Below are positions 5,390-11,003 of a DNA stretch of 11,003 nt, piece after piece; the stretch's first letter is position 1, and each line of letters opens with the position of its first letter. The DNA is from Thermoplasmata archaeon (GTDB taxonomy: Archaea > Thermoplasmatota > Thermoplasmata > Thermoplasmatales > Thermoplasmataceae). The stretch spans positions 1 through 11,003 of the forward strand of contig JAKAAA010000036.1 in assembly GCA_021797295.1 (NCBI GenBank). The letters run 5' to 3'. Below the pieces are notes generated by a model. It was not told the origin of the DNA. It did not search any database and saw only the letters and a list, made by a program, of their open reading frames with translations. A program made the position numbers and the translations under genes.

Positions 5390-6052
5390 ATGGATTATAA
5401 CCTCTATAATACTGTAAAGGTCTTAAAAAAACTATCAGGATCGGGGAATACTGTATATTTATCATCCGGACAGCTTGCAAAAGAATTGAATGTCAGTCAG
5501 CAAACCGCTTCACGTTTCATTATAGAACTTACCGAACAGAAATACATAGAGAGAACCCTGCAAAATAGAAAACAGAAAATTACTTTACTGGAAGCGTCCC
5601 TTGACCTGCTCTATTCAGAATTGAACGATCTGAATTCCATACTGGAAATGAAGCAGGATTTTGAATTGAAAGGAGAAATTCAGAATGGCCTGGGTGAGGG
5701 CAAGTATTATATTTCCCAGAAAGGGTATATGGATCAATTCAGCAGTAAGCTGGGAATAAAGCCTTATCCCGGAACCCTGAATATAAAGATTTATCCAGAA
5801 TACGAAAATATATTGAGGAGGATAAGAAGTGCAGACGGCACCCATATAGATGGCTTCAAGGATAATGAAAGAACCTTCGGGGCAGTAAAGTGTTTTTCGG
5901 GGAGAATCGATGGCACAAATGCGTGGCTTATATTTCCTGAGAGAAGCAGCTATACCGATATAGTTGAAATTATATCTGAAAAATTCCTCAGGAAGGATCT
6001 AAATTTAAATGATCATGATCGATTGACTATAAGGGTCACACTGGATAAATGA
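5390..6052 (+). CDS. ribK: CTP-dependent riboflavin kinase with N-terminal winged-helix domain
   Basis: Makes FMN from riboflavin using CTP in place of ATP, the archaeal enzyme EC 2.7.1.161. Residues 1-85 are a winged helix-turn-helix with recognition region LAKELNVSQQTASRFIIEL (about 29-47). Residues about 92-220 are the kinase barrel, with the Gly-rich GLGEGKYYIS (about 100-109), the substrate motif PYPGTLNI (125-132) and the later PERSSYTDIVEII. From memory the whole protein resembles Thermoplasma acidophilum TA1064 along its length, which has the same two-domain plan at 220 residues. ATG 5384 would add two residues; 5390 is preferred from TATA spacing and length. The attached DNA-binding domain suggests self-regulation or control of flavin genes, but no target site is shown. 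dph6 follows after 6 nt. Confidence 0.93.
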   Translation: MDYNLYNTVKVLKKLSGSGNTVYLSSGQLAKELNVSQQTASRFIIELTEQKYIERTLQNRKQKITLLEASLDLLYSELNDLNSILEMKQDFELKGEIQNGLGEGKYYISQKGYMDQFSSKLGIKPYPGTLNIKIYPEYENILRRIRSADGTHIDGFKDNERTFGAVKCFSGRIDGTNAWLIFPERSSYTDIVEIISEKFLRKDLNLNDHDRLTIRVTLDK

Positions 6053-6058
6053 TTATAA

Positions 6059-6685
6059 ATGAAGGCAGTAGCATTATTTTCAGGTGGCAAGGATTCCTTC
6101 CTATCTGCCATGATGGCCGGTGAACAGGGCTTCAAGATAGAATATGGAATCACAGTGGTACCGGAAGAGTACTCCATGATGTTTCATTATCCGAATTCAA
6201 AGATGTCCTTATATGCTGCCTCACTTCTGGGATTTCCCATAAGATACATAAAAGAGTGCGATTACAAGGAATATATTTCTGGCATTTGCAGGGATGGAAT
6301 GGATATGATTATCACAGGTGCAATAGCCTCGGATTATCAGAAAACAAGGATAGAAAAATTATGTTATAATTTCAGAACCATTGTTTACTCTCCCCTGTGG
6401 AGGAAAAAGCAGGATTTTATTATCGAACAGCTGATATTGAGGCAAATAAAAGCCATGATAGTATCAGTTTCAGCTGAGGGCTTTACAGAGAATGATCTGG
6501 GAGCTACAATAGATGATGAATATTTTTTGCATCTCAAGGAACTTGAGAATAAATACAGGATAAATATAGCCGGCGAGGGTGGAGAATATGAAACATTCGT
6601 TTACGGAGTTGGAAATAAAAAAATTGATATTCCCCGTGGCAAGAAGTTATGGAAAAACTCCGGTGGTTATCTCATCCTTCAATGA
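6059..6685 (+). CDS. dph6: Diphthine--ammonia ligase (Dph6), ATP-pyrophosphatase family
   Basis: Performs the last step of diphthamide synthesis, amidating diphthine on a His of elongation factor 2 with ATP and ammonium. The N-terminal PP-loop motif SGGKDS is at residues 8-13. Family signatures GAIASDYQKTRIE (87-99), PLW (112-114) and GEGGEYETF (172-180) are all present. At 208 residues it is a little shorter than typical archaeal single-domain Dph6 (about 220-230), yet it reaches the usual C-terminal region. The start is 6 nt after the ribK stop with no Shine-Dalgarno sequence, so it likely relies on coupling to ribK translation. The cofactor link between flavin and diphthamide genes is not obvious, and the pairing may simply reflect operon packing. 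Confidence 0.92.
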   Translation: MKAVALFSGGKDSFLSAMMAGEQGFKIEYGITVVPEEYSMMFHYPNSKMSLYAASLLGFPIRYIKECDYKEYISGICRDGMDMIITGAIASDYQKTRIEKLCYNFRTIVYSPLWRKKQDFIIEQLILRQIKAMIVSVSAEGFTENDLGATIDDEYFLHLKELENKYRINIAGEGGEYETFVYGVGNKKIDIPRGKKLWKNSGGYLILQ

Positions 6686-6713
6686 ATATTTGTTAATTTA
6701 TTGAAATAATTTT
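6678..6713. terminator. Possible bidirectional terminator between dph6 and pyrI
   Basis: TTCAAT (6678-6683) pairs with ATTGAA (6700-6705) across an AT-rich 16-base loop, followed by TTTT at 6710-6713, in the short gap between two convergent genes. The stem is weak and its first arm overlaps the end of dph6, so T-rich termination without the stem is equally possible. Confidence 0.3.
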
Positions 6714-6730
6714 GTTATAAGTAATCCAGA

Positions 6731-7186
6731 CTAAATATTTCTCAGTATTTCATCACCTGACATTTCCCTTTTGCAGTAGACGCATTTAATTATCAGGGGA
6801 TTTGTTCCCACGGTTTTGAATTCAGATCTTACTGGCTCACCAGCATTTGTAATGCAATTCTGATTATCACACTTTACTATTCCTTTGAATGTTTCTGGCA
6901 TGTCCAGGCTGAATTTTTCTATTATTTCATAATTTTTGATTATGCTTATAGTTGCCTTATTTGCTATCAATGCTACCTTGTCCAGTTCTATTTTTTCCAG
7001 GAATTTATTTTCTATTTTTATGACATCCTTGAATCCGAGCTTTCCACTCAAAACCCTGATTCCTATACTTATAGAATTTGATTCATCTATGCCCAGTATG
7101 GCAAGCACTTTCAATGCCTTTCCAGCATCAATATGATCTATAACTGTACCGTCCTTTATCTTGGATATTTTTAACGTTTTTTCCAT
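6731..7186 (-). CDS. pyrI: Aspartate carbamoyltransferase regulatory chain PyrI
   Basis: A 151-residue allosteric subunit that binds nucleotides and assembles with PyrB. The N-terminal effector-binding domain starts [19 protein letters not shown] (6-24), whose conserved IDHI-x-AG-x-A motif is typical. The C-terminal zinc domain has Cys106, Cys111, Cys135 and Cys138 in the C-x4-C / C-x2-C spacing that holds the catalytic chain. Length matches the family. A longer reading from a TTG at 7201 would add five residues, but ATG 7186 is preferred because AGGTGA lies 5 nt before it. It starts 1 nt after the pyrB stop, so pyrB-pyrI is one translationally linked operon. The end converges on dph6. Confidence 0.96.
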   Translation of the reverse strand: MEKTLKISKIKDGTVIDHIDAGKALKVLAILGIDESNSISIGIRVLSGKLGFKDVIKIENKFLEKIELDKVALIANKATISIIKNYEIIEKFSLDMPETFKGIVKCDNQNCITNAGEPVRSEFKTVGTNPLIIKCVYCKREMSGDEILRNI

Positions 7187-7187
7187 A

Positions 7188-8105
7188 TTACTCACCTGCA
7201 ATCAGGGATATCAGTGCCATCCTTACGGGAACACCGTAATAAGCCTGACGGAAATATTTAGCAGATTCCCTGTTATCTACATCAGGAGATATCTCATCTA
7301 CCCTTGGCAGTGGATGCATTATGATAGCCCCGGGTTTTAACATATCTGCCTCCTTTCCCGTAATTTTATATGATCCTATGAGCCTTGTATATTCATTCTT
7401 ATCAGTGAATCTTTCCTTCTGTATTCTGGTCACATAGAGTATGTCAGTTTGACCCAAAAATTTTTCAAGATCAGTTGAAACGTTGATTTTGAGATGATCT
7501 TTTATTTCTCTGTATACGTGTCCAGGCAACGCCAGACTTTCTGGAGAAATTAAATTTACAGTAACATTGTACCTCGTTAAGGCAAAAAGAAGGGAATGCA
7601 CGGTTCTACCATATTTAAGATCACCTATTATGGTAATAGTCTTCCCATTTATGCAACCGAGTTCCTTGCGTATAGTATACAGGTCTATCAGTGTCTGTGT
7701 GGGATGTTCCCCTGAACCATCTCCTGCGTTTATTACGGGCTTCGATGAAAACCGGGATGCCAGAAGGGCCGCCCCCTCCAGTGGGTGCCTGATAACTATA
7801 ATATCTGAATATGATTCCACAATTCTTACAGTATCAGCAAGAGTTTCTCCCTTTGAGGTCGATGATGTTTTTGAATCAGACATGCTTATAACGGATCCAC
7901 CCAACCGCTCCATGGCAGATTCAAAGGAGAGCCTGGTTCTGGTGCTGGGCTCATAAAAAAGGGTTGCCAGAATACGGGATGACATATCATTCATTTTTTG
8001 ACCAGAATGAATATTTTCAAGCATTTTATCGGCACGGGTGAATATTTCATTTATATCCTCATCATTCAGGTCTGCAATTGAAATAATGCTTCTGTTTTTT
8101 AACAT
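7188..8105 (-). CDS. pyrB: Aspartate carbamoyltransferase catalytic chain PyrB
   Basis: Catalyses the committed step of pyrimidine synthesis, joining carbamoyl phosphate and aspartate. The protein is 305 residues from ATG 8105, the usual family length. The carbamoyl-phosphate motif STRTR is at 54-58. The mobile 80s loop has the active-site Ser84-Lys85 followed by GET, as in SKGETLADT. Further along come RHPLEGAA, the HPTQTLIDL motif and the late HPLPRVDEI motif. An open frame continues 29 codons upstream to an ATG at 8192, but that stretch is hydrophobic, unlike any PyrB N-terminus, and covers the promoter. A TATA-like box exactly 30 nt before 8105 supports the shorter, leaderless form. pyrI follows after 1 nt. 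Confidence 0.97.
   Translation of the reverse strand: MLKNRSIISIADLNDEDINEIFTRADKMLENIHSGQKMNDMSSRILATLFYEPSTRTRLSFESAMERLGGSVISMSDSKTSSTSKGETLADTVRIVESYSDIIVIRHPLEGAALLASRFSSKPVINAGDGSGEHPTQTLIDLYTIRKELGCINGKTITIIGDLKYGRTVHSLLFALTRYNVTVNLISPESLALPGHVYREIKDHLKINVSTDLEKFLGQTDILYVTRIQKERFTDKNEYTRLIGSYKITGKEADMLKPGAIIMHPLPRVDEISPDVDNRESAKYFRQAYYGVPVRMALISLIAGE
7192..7197 (-). promoter_or_regulatory. Shine-Dalgarno sequence of pyrI
   Basis: AGGTGA on the minus strand, 5 nt before the ATG at 7186 and within the last codons of pyrB. It decides the pyrI start against the upstream TTG. Confidence 0.7.
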
Positions 8106-8126
8106 TATAAACCTTATCATTAACAG

Positions 8127-8135
8127 TATCTTTAA
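8127..8135 (-). promoter_or_regulatory. TATA box of the pyrB-pyrI operon
   Basis: TTAAAGATA on the minus strand, beginning exactly 30 nt from the A of the pyrB ATG at 8105. It is a moderate match to the archaeal consensus and implies a leaderless mRNA. Confidence 0.5.
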
Positions 8136-8227
8136 CTTTTTTATGAAGAATATGTCAAATGTTTTTTCAACTATTTCCATGATTCGTTTCAATACCAGGC
8201 AAAAAAGTTATAACATTATTATGCATA

Positions 8228-8235
8228 TTTATAAA
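8228..8235 (+). promoter_or_regulatory. Possible TATA box of the SnoaL-like gene
   Basis: TTTATAAA, a good box by sequence, would start transcription near 8258 and leave a leader of about 64 nt. A weaker alternative, CCATAAAA at 8287-8294, would start near 8316, next to the coding region. Confidence 0.35.
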
Positions 8236-8310
8236 ATAAGTTCCAGCATGGTTTCCCGGGGATAATACCTGGAGAGAATAGAGTAACCATAAAAGCAGGA
8301 ATTACAGATA

Positions 8311-8315
8311 AGGTG
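8311..8315 (+). promoter_or_regulatory. Shine-Dalgarno sequence deciding the SnoaL-like start
   Basis: AGGTG lies 6 nt before the ATG at 8322. Two further in-frame starts (GTG 8313, ATG 8316) overlap or abut it and so are less likely to be used. Confidence 0.5.
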
Positions 8316-8321
8316 ATGGAA

Positions 8322-8675
8322 ATGGAAGAACTTGAGAAAATTGTGAGGAAGTATTATGATGCTGTTGATAGCAATGATCTTGAAACCTTATTTTCAGTAT
8401 TTGCTGATAATATAGTTTATGAGAGACCCGGATATGGCCCCATATCCGGAATGGAAAAATTCAGGGATTTTTATGAGGCAAATAGAATCATAAAAAAGGG
8501 GAAACATACACTTTCAAATATAATCGTGCATGAACCCTATGTGGTAGTTGAGGGGGAATTCCACGGAACACTGAAGGATGGCAGGGAATCATATACGAAG
8601 TTCGTTGATGTTTACACATTTTCTGGAAAGAAGGCAGTCAAAAGGCATACATATTTTGATGGGCAGAATGTCTAA
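8322..8675 (+). CDS. SnoaL/NTF2-like domain protein
   Basis: A 117-residue protein, the size of a single NTF2-like cone-shaped domain. The N-terminal helix EELEKIVRKYYDAVDSNDLETLFSV is followed by FADNIVYERPG, in the pattern (Y-x-A-x-x-x-x-D-x-x-x-L ... F-x-x-D-x-x-x) typical of SnoaL-like and ketosteroid-isomerase-like proteins. Then come GMEKFRDFYE and four alternating strands ending in KRHTYFDGQ. Members of this fold include isomerases, hydrolases and non-enzymatic ligand-binding proteins, and no substrate can be named here. It stands alone between pyrB, transcribed the other way, and a convergent gene whose stop codon overlaps its own by 4 bp. Starts at 8313 or 8316 would add only two or three residues. 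Confidence 0.82.
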   Translation: MEELEKIVRKYYDAVDSNDLETLFSVFADNIVYERPGYGPISGMEKFRDFYEANRIIKKGKHTLSNIIVHEPYVVVEGEFHGTLKDGRESYTKFVDVYTFSGKKAVKRHTYFDGQNV

Positions 8676-9478
8676 AATATTATTTTTTGAAGTGTAAGAA
8701 CAAGTCTGATAAAATCGAGACTCCAGAGATTGATAAGGTAATTTTCCGGATATTTGTAGAACCCGTAAGGGTGCAGAACTCGAGAATAGGCGGCGTAAAA
8801 TTTACCAAGGTCAGCAATGTCATGACCTGTATAGAAGCCAAGCATGCCCAGTATGGCTCCTGCTTTTGGCAGTGCAATGGTGAACCTGGTTGCACCCCTA
8901 CCGCATTTCACGCATTTTTCCCTTATTTCAAGACCTGTTTCATTTTCTATATCTTCAATACTGCGTGAATACTTTATATAGGATTTTGAGTGGATTCCAC
9001 ATAGAGGGACGCCGCTGAGAAAAATTGTTATTCCCCGGGGTATATAGTCTTTCCCGGTATAATGCCACACTCTACCTGTGAACTGCTGGAGGCCGTATAT
9101 TATGAATTTTTTATCTATGAGCCTGTGCCATTCCAGGTGTTCCAGTGCCAGTTCATAGGGATTGTTTTCCGTTCGCATTTCATATATTTCCTTTACCAGT
9201 GCAACACGTTCCAGGAAGAATCTGGTGTTTTCGAAGGCCGCGCTGGCCATGCCGTTTATTGCAGAGAGATGCGCATGTTTCATGGCGGAAATAGCGCTAT
9301 CTGCTATTCTGAAATTGAAATTGTCTTTTATATCGTTTTCCATTAATTCCATCAACGCCATTGCATGATTTTCATAATTCCCCTTGATGATTGTATTGCT
9401 GCCCAGGTAATCAAGAATTGAATTTTCCCTGAAATCTCTTATATATTTCTTATAACTGGTATATACATTTCTGGACAT
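8672..9478 (-). CDS. Unrecognised 268-residue protein with CxxH/CxxC site between helical regions
   Basis: I cannot assign this protein to a named family. Residues 1-125 look mainly helical, with a stretch SAMKHAHLSAINGMASAAFE (64-83) leading into a long helix. The middle carries CGIH (Cys160, His163) and, 26 residues later, CVKC (Cys189, Cys192), which could form a zinc-ribbon-like site. The end (about 206-268) is again helical, with YSRVLHPYGFYKYP, which faintly recalls the S-x-x-V-H-P signature of some HEPN-like and DUF5677-like proteins. There is no signal peptide. ATG 9478 is preferred over GTG 9493 because a TATA box at 9499-9506 predicts a start at about 9476. It is monocistronic, its stop overlaps the convergent gene, and it is divergent from HMG-CoA reductase. 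Confidence 0.72.
   Translation of the reverse strand: MSRNVYTSYKKYIRDFRENSILDYLGSNTIIKGNYENHAMALMELMENDIKDNFNFRIADSAISAMKHAHLSAINGMASAAFENTRFFLERVALVKEIYEMRTENNPYELALEHLEWHRLIDKKFIIYGLQQFTGRVWHYTGKDYIPRGITIFLSGVPLCGIHSKSYIKYSRSIEDIENETGLEIREKCVKCGRGATRFTIALPKAGAILGMLGFYTGHDIADLGKFYAAYSRVLHPYGFYKYPENYLINLWSLDFIRLVLTLQKIIF
8683..8688 (+). terminator. Oligo-T tract after the SnoaL-like gene
   Basis: Six T in a row, 7 nt after the stop codon on the plus strand, the simple T-tract type of archaeal terminator. It lies within the last codons of the opposing gene. Confidence 0.35.
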
Positions 9479-9498
9479 AGAATATAATGCCACGATGT

Positions 9499-9506
9499 TT
9501 TATATG
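9499..9506 (-). promoter_or_regulatory. TATA box of the 268-residue protein gene
   Basis: CATATAAA on the minus strand. Taken as -30 to -23, transcription starts within 2 nt of the ATG at 9478, a leaderless arrangement that argues against the upstream GTG start. Confidence 0.55.
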
Positions 9507-9625
9507 CTTTTCATTTCAGGCAGGGTATATGTTCAGCCATAGAATATGATAATGCAACAACGTATACGGCAACGATACAATTTCCTTTTCTGGAGTTAGC
9601 ATTACGAGAGTGTTATCCTGATAAA

Positions 9626-9642
9626 AGTTAATAATATATAAA
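9626..9642 (+). promoter_or_regulatory. Promoter region of HMG-CoA reductase
   Basis: An AT-rich tract containing TTAATAAT and ATATATAAA. The first would place the transcript start at about 9658, within 3 nt of the ATG at 9655. The better-looking second one would start slightly inside the gene, so the exact box is uncertain. Confidence 0.35.
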
Positions 9643-9654
9643 TGATTACTCGGT

Positions 9655-10887
9655 ATGGATTCCTTAATACATGGCTTTCATAATATGAGTGTAGAAGATC
9701 GAAGAAAGCTCATAAAAGAATTTTCAGGATTAACAGAGGATGATATGGAAACGATGGATTATAGAATGCCCATTGATGCAGCCGGGAATATGATAGAAAA
9801 TGTTTATACGATAATGGATTATCCCGTTGGTGTTGCAACAAATTTCAGGATAAATGGAAAGGATTACCTCATTCCCATGAGCCTTGAGGAGCCATCGGTA
9901 GTTGCTGCCTGTTCCAATGGTGCAAGATATGCAAGGCCAGATGGATTTACTGCCTATTCAAGTAATTCTCTGATGAGGGGAGAAATTGAGCTTTACAGTG
10001 TTCCAGATCCGGATTATGCTGTGATTAAAATATTGCAGAATAAGGAAAAAATACTGGAAATGGCAAACAGCAGGTCAAAAACCCTGTCCGGCATGAAAGC
10101 AGGTGCAAAATCCATTGAAATCCATTACATAAATAATGAACTGATTGTCAACCTGATTATTGATGTTGCCGATGCGATGGGTGCAAATATAATAAATACC
10201 ATGCTGGAGTATGTTTCAGGGTATATTGAGGAACTGACAGGTGGCAAGTCCAATTTAAGGATTATGAGCAACCTGACCACCGAAAGGATAACATACGCAT
10301 ATGCAAAATTCGATGGTAAGAAACTCGGTCAGGAAACGGTTGACAGGATTATACTGGCAAATGAATTTGCAAAACATGATATATACAGGGCCACAACACA
10401 CAATAAGGGAATAATGAACGGAATAGATGCTGTTCTGCTTGCCACCATGAACGACTTCAGGGCGCAGGAGGCAAATGCCCATGCATATGCATCGATAAAT
10501 GGCTATGGCCCTCTGACTGAGTACAGAAAGGATTCTGAGGGTAATTTGATAGGATCAATAAAAATACCTGTTGCCGTGGGTACCGTGGGTGGTGCAACCA
10601 GAACATCCAGAAAGGCAATGCTTGCAATGAAGATCATGAGAATTTCGGGATCTGCGGAATTCGCCAGTATACTTGCTTCGGTGGGACTTGCACAGAACTT
10701 TGCGGCACTGAGGGCACTGGCAGATGAGGGTATCCAGAGCGGGCATATGAAGCTGCATGCAAGGAACATTGCTATCGCAGCCGGTGCCACAGGGGATCTG
10801 GTGGAGAAGGTTGCCCGGGAAATGATATCTGGAAAGAATATAAGTTACACAGCCGCCAGGGAAATCATTGAAAAAACAAGAGGATGA
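9655..10887 (+). CDS. hmgA: Hydroxymethylglutaryl-CoA reductase, class II type
   Basis: Reduces HMG-CoA to mevalonate, the entry to isoprenoids for ether lipids. The 410 residues match the soluble class II enzymes (Pseudomonas mevalonii type) from end to end, with no membrane segments. Visible are the substrate motif with catalytic Glu in EEPSVVAA (78-85), the dinucleotide-binding DAMGANIINTM (173-183), catalytic Lys251 in HNKGIMNGID, Asp267 in MNDFRA, and catalytic His364 in GHMKLHARN near the C-terminal flap. Class II enzymes often use NADH; the cofactor here is not tested. ATG 9655 is preferred over ATG 9685 because FHNMS after it aligns with FRNLS in the P. mevalonii enzyme. Class II HMGR in Thermoplasmatales is usually explained by ancient transfer from bacteria. 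A second gene follows after 6 nt. Confidence 0.96.
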   Translation: MDSLIHGFHNMSVEDRRKLIKEFSGLTEDDMETMDYRMPIDAAGNMIENVYTIMDYPVGVATNFRINGKDYLIPMSLEEPSVVAACSNGARYARPDGFTAYSSNSLMRGEIELYSVPDPDYAVIKILQNKEKILEMANSRSKTLSGMKAGAKSIEIHYINNELIVNLIIDVADAMGANIINTMLEYVSGYIEELTGGKSNLRIMSNLTTERITYAYAKFDGKKLGQETVDRIILANEFAKHDIYRATTHNKGIMNGIDAVLLATMNDFRAQEANAHAYASINGYGPLTEYRKDSEGNLIGSIKIPVAVGTVGGATRTSRKAMLAMKIMRISGSAEFASILASVGLAQNFAALRALADEGIQSGHMKLHARNIAIAAGATGDLVEKVAREMISGKNISYTAAREIIEKTRG

Positions 10888-10893
10888 GTATAT

Positions 10894-11003
10894 ATGGAAG
10901 ATTATGAAGAGAATATAAAAAATGGAGATAATTTTGTAAAAAAGGAAAAATTCATGGATGCAATCAGGGAATATACAAAGGTCTATGATGCCGTAAAAGA
11001 GGA
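10894..11003 (+). CDS. 5' end of an unidentified charged, helical protein (cut by window edge)
   Basis: Thirty-six full codons from ATG 10894 to the right edge with no stop. The translation is highly charged; KEKFMDAIREYTKVYDAVKEE (in part) resembles one helix-turn-helix of a TPR or MIT-like repeat, but too little is visible to name a family. It begins 6 nt after the HMG-CoA reductase stop, and GAGG at 10880-10883 lies 10 nt upstream as a possible ribosome binding site, so it is probably in the same operon. Confidence 0.55.
   Translation, partial: MEDYEENIKNGDNFVKKEKFMDAIREYTKVYDAVKE

Noticed and set aside
7187..7201. TTG start for PyrI at 7201
   Set aside because: AGGTGA sits 5 nt before the ATG at 7186, and this region overlaps the end of pyrB.
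8106..8192. A 29-codon N-terminal extension of PyrB from an ATG at 8192
   Set aside because: It is hydrophobic and unlike PyrB N-termini, and it covers the TATA box placed exactly 30 nt from ATG 8105. The 305-residue form has the normal length.
8038..8265. 75-codon plus-strand open frame across the pyrB promoter
   Set aside because: It lies antisense to the start of pyrB and its promoter, is low-complexity and has no ribosome site. It is a chance frame.
8192..8271. CCAGG...CCTGG inverted repeat in the pyrB/SnoaL intergenic region
   Set aside because: Five-base arms separated by about 65 bases are likely chance.
8687..9368. Several plus-strand open frames opposite the 268-residue gene
   Set aside because: They are Cys- and Phe-rich chance translations with no ribosome site. 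The minus-strand gene has a well-placed TATA box.
9479..9493. GTG start for the 268-residue protein
   Set aside because: The TATA box predicts transcription starting near 9476, so the GTG would lie upstream of the mRNA.
10255..10790. Minus-strand open frames inside HMG-CoA reductase
   Set aside because: They are shadows of an unmistakable enzyme gene on the other strand.

Overview
The window looks like chromosomal DNA of an acidophilic euryarchaeon of the Thermoplasmatales, most like the Ferroplasma/Acidiplasma branch; the genus is a guess. The reasons are: AT-rich DNA with archaeal TATA boxes about 27 nt before start codons; an archaeal tRNA-Glu without encoded CCA; aIF2-beta with a C-terminal TRAM domain; a winged-helix/CTP-dependent riboflavin kinase that resembles, from memory, the Thermoplasma acidophilum protein TA1064; an archaeal Dph6; pyrB-pyrI; and a class II HMG-CoA reductase feeding isoprenoid (ether lipid) synthesis.

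Layout. Positions 1-117 (-) hold the 5' end of a ribbon-helix-helix (RHH) regulator that runs off the left edge. Positions 420-494 (-) are tRNA-Glu(CTC). Positions 660-3252 (+) form a three-gene operon: a membrane-anchored, sequon-rich surface protein, an ABC-2 type permease and its ATPase. It meets a convergent two-gene operon (4085-3230, -) encoding an RHH regulator and an unrecognised 163-residue protein. Positions 4328-5295 (+) are aIF2-beta-TRAM and a PIN-domain nuclease of the Fcf1/VapC-like kind. Positions 5390-6685 (+) are ribK and dph6. Positions 8105-6731 (-) are pyrB and pyrI. Positions 8322-8675 (+) encode a small SnoaL/NTF2-like protein, converging on an unrecognised 268-residue protein (9478-8672, -). 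Positions 9655-10887 (+) are HMG-CoA reductase, followed closely by a gene cut by the right edge.

Most of the window is housekeeping: translation initiation and rRNA processing, flavin cofactor synthesis, diphthamide on EF-2, pyrimidine synthesis and the mevalonate pathway. The accessory parts are the left-edge RHH gene beside the tRNA, the surface-protein/ABC operon, the RHH/163-residue pair, and the 268-residue protein. A recurring rule is visible. Several first genes of transcripts have a TATA box placed so that the mRNA would begin at or next to the start codon (leaderless), while second genes of operons carry Shine-Dalgarno sequences. I found no CRISPR array, insertion sequence, rRNA or riboswitch. 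No unmistakably new system is present; the best candidates for something undescribed are the 268-residue Cys/His protein, the RHH/163-residue pair with its repeat-bearing promoter region, and the glycosylated surface protein tied to an ABC exporter.
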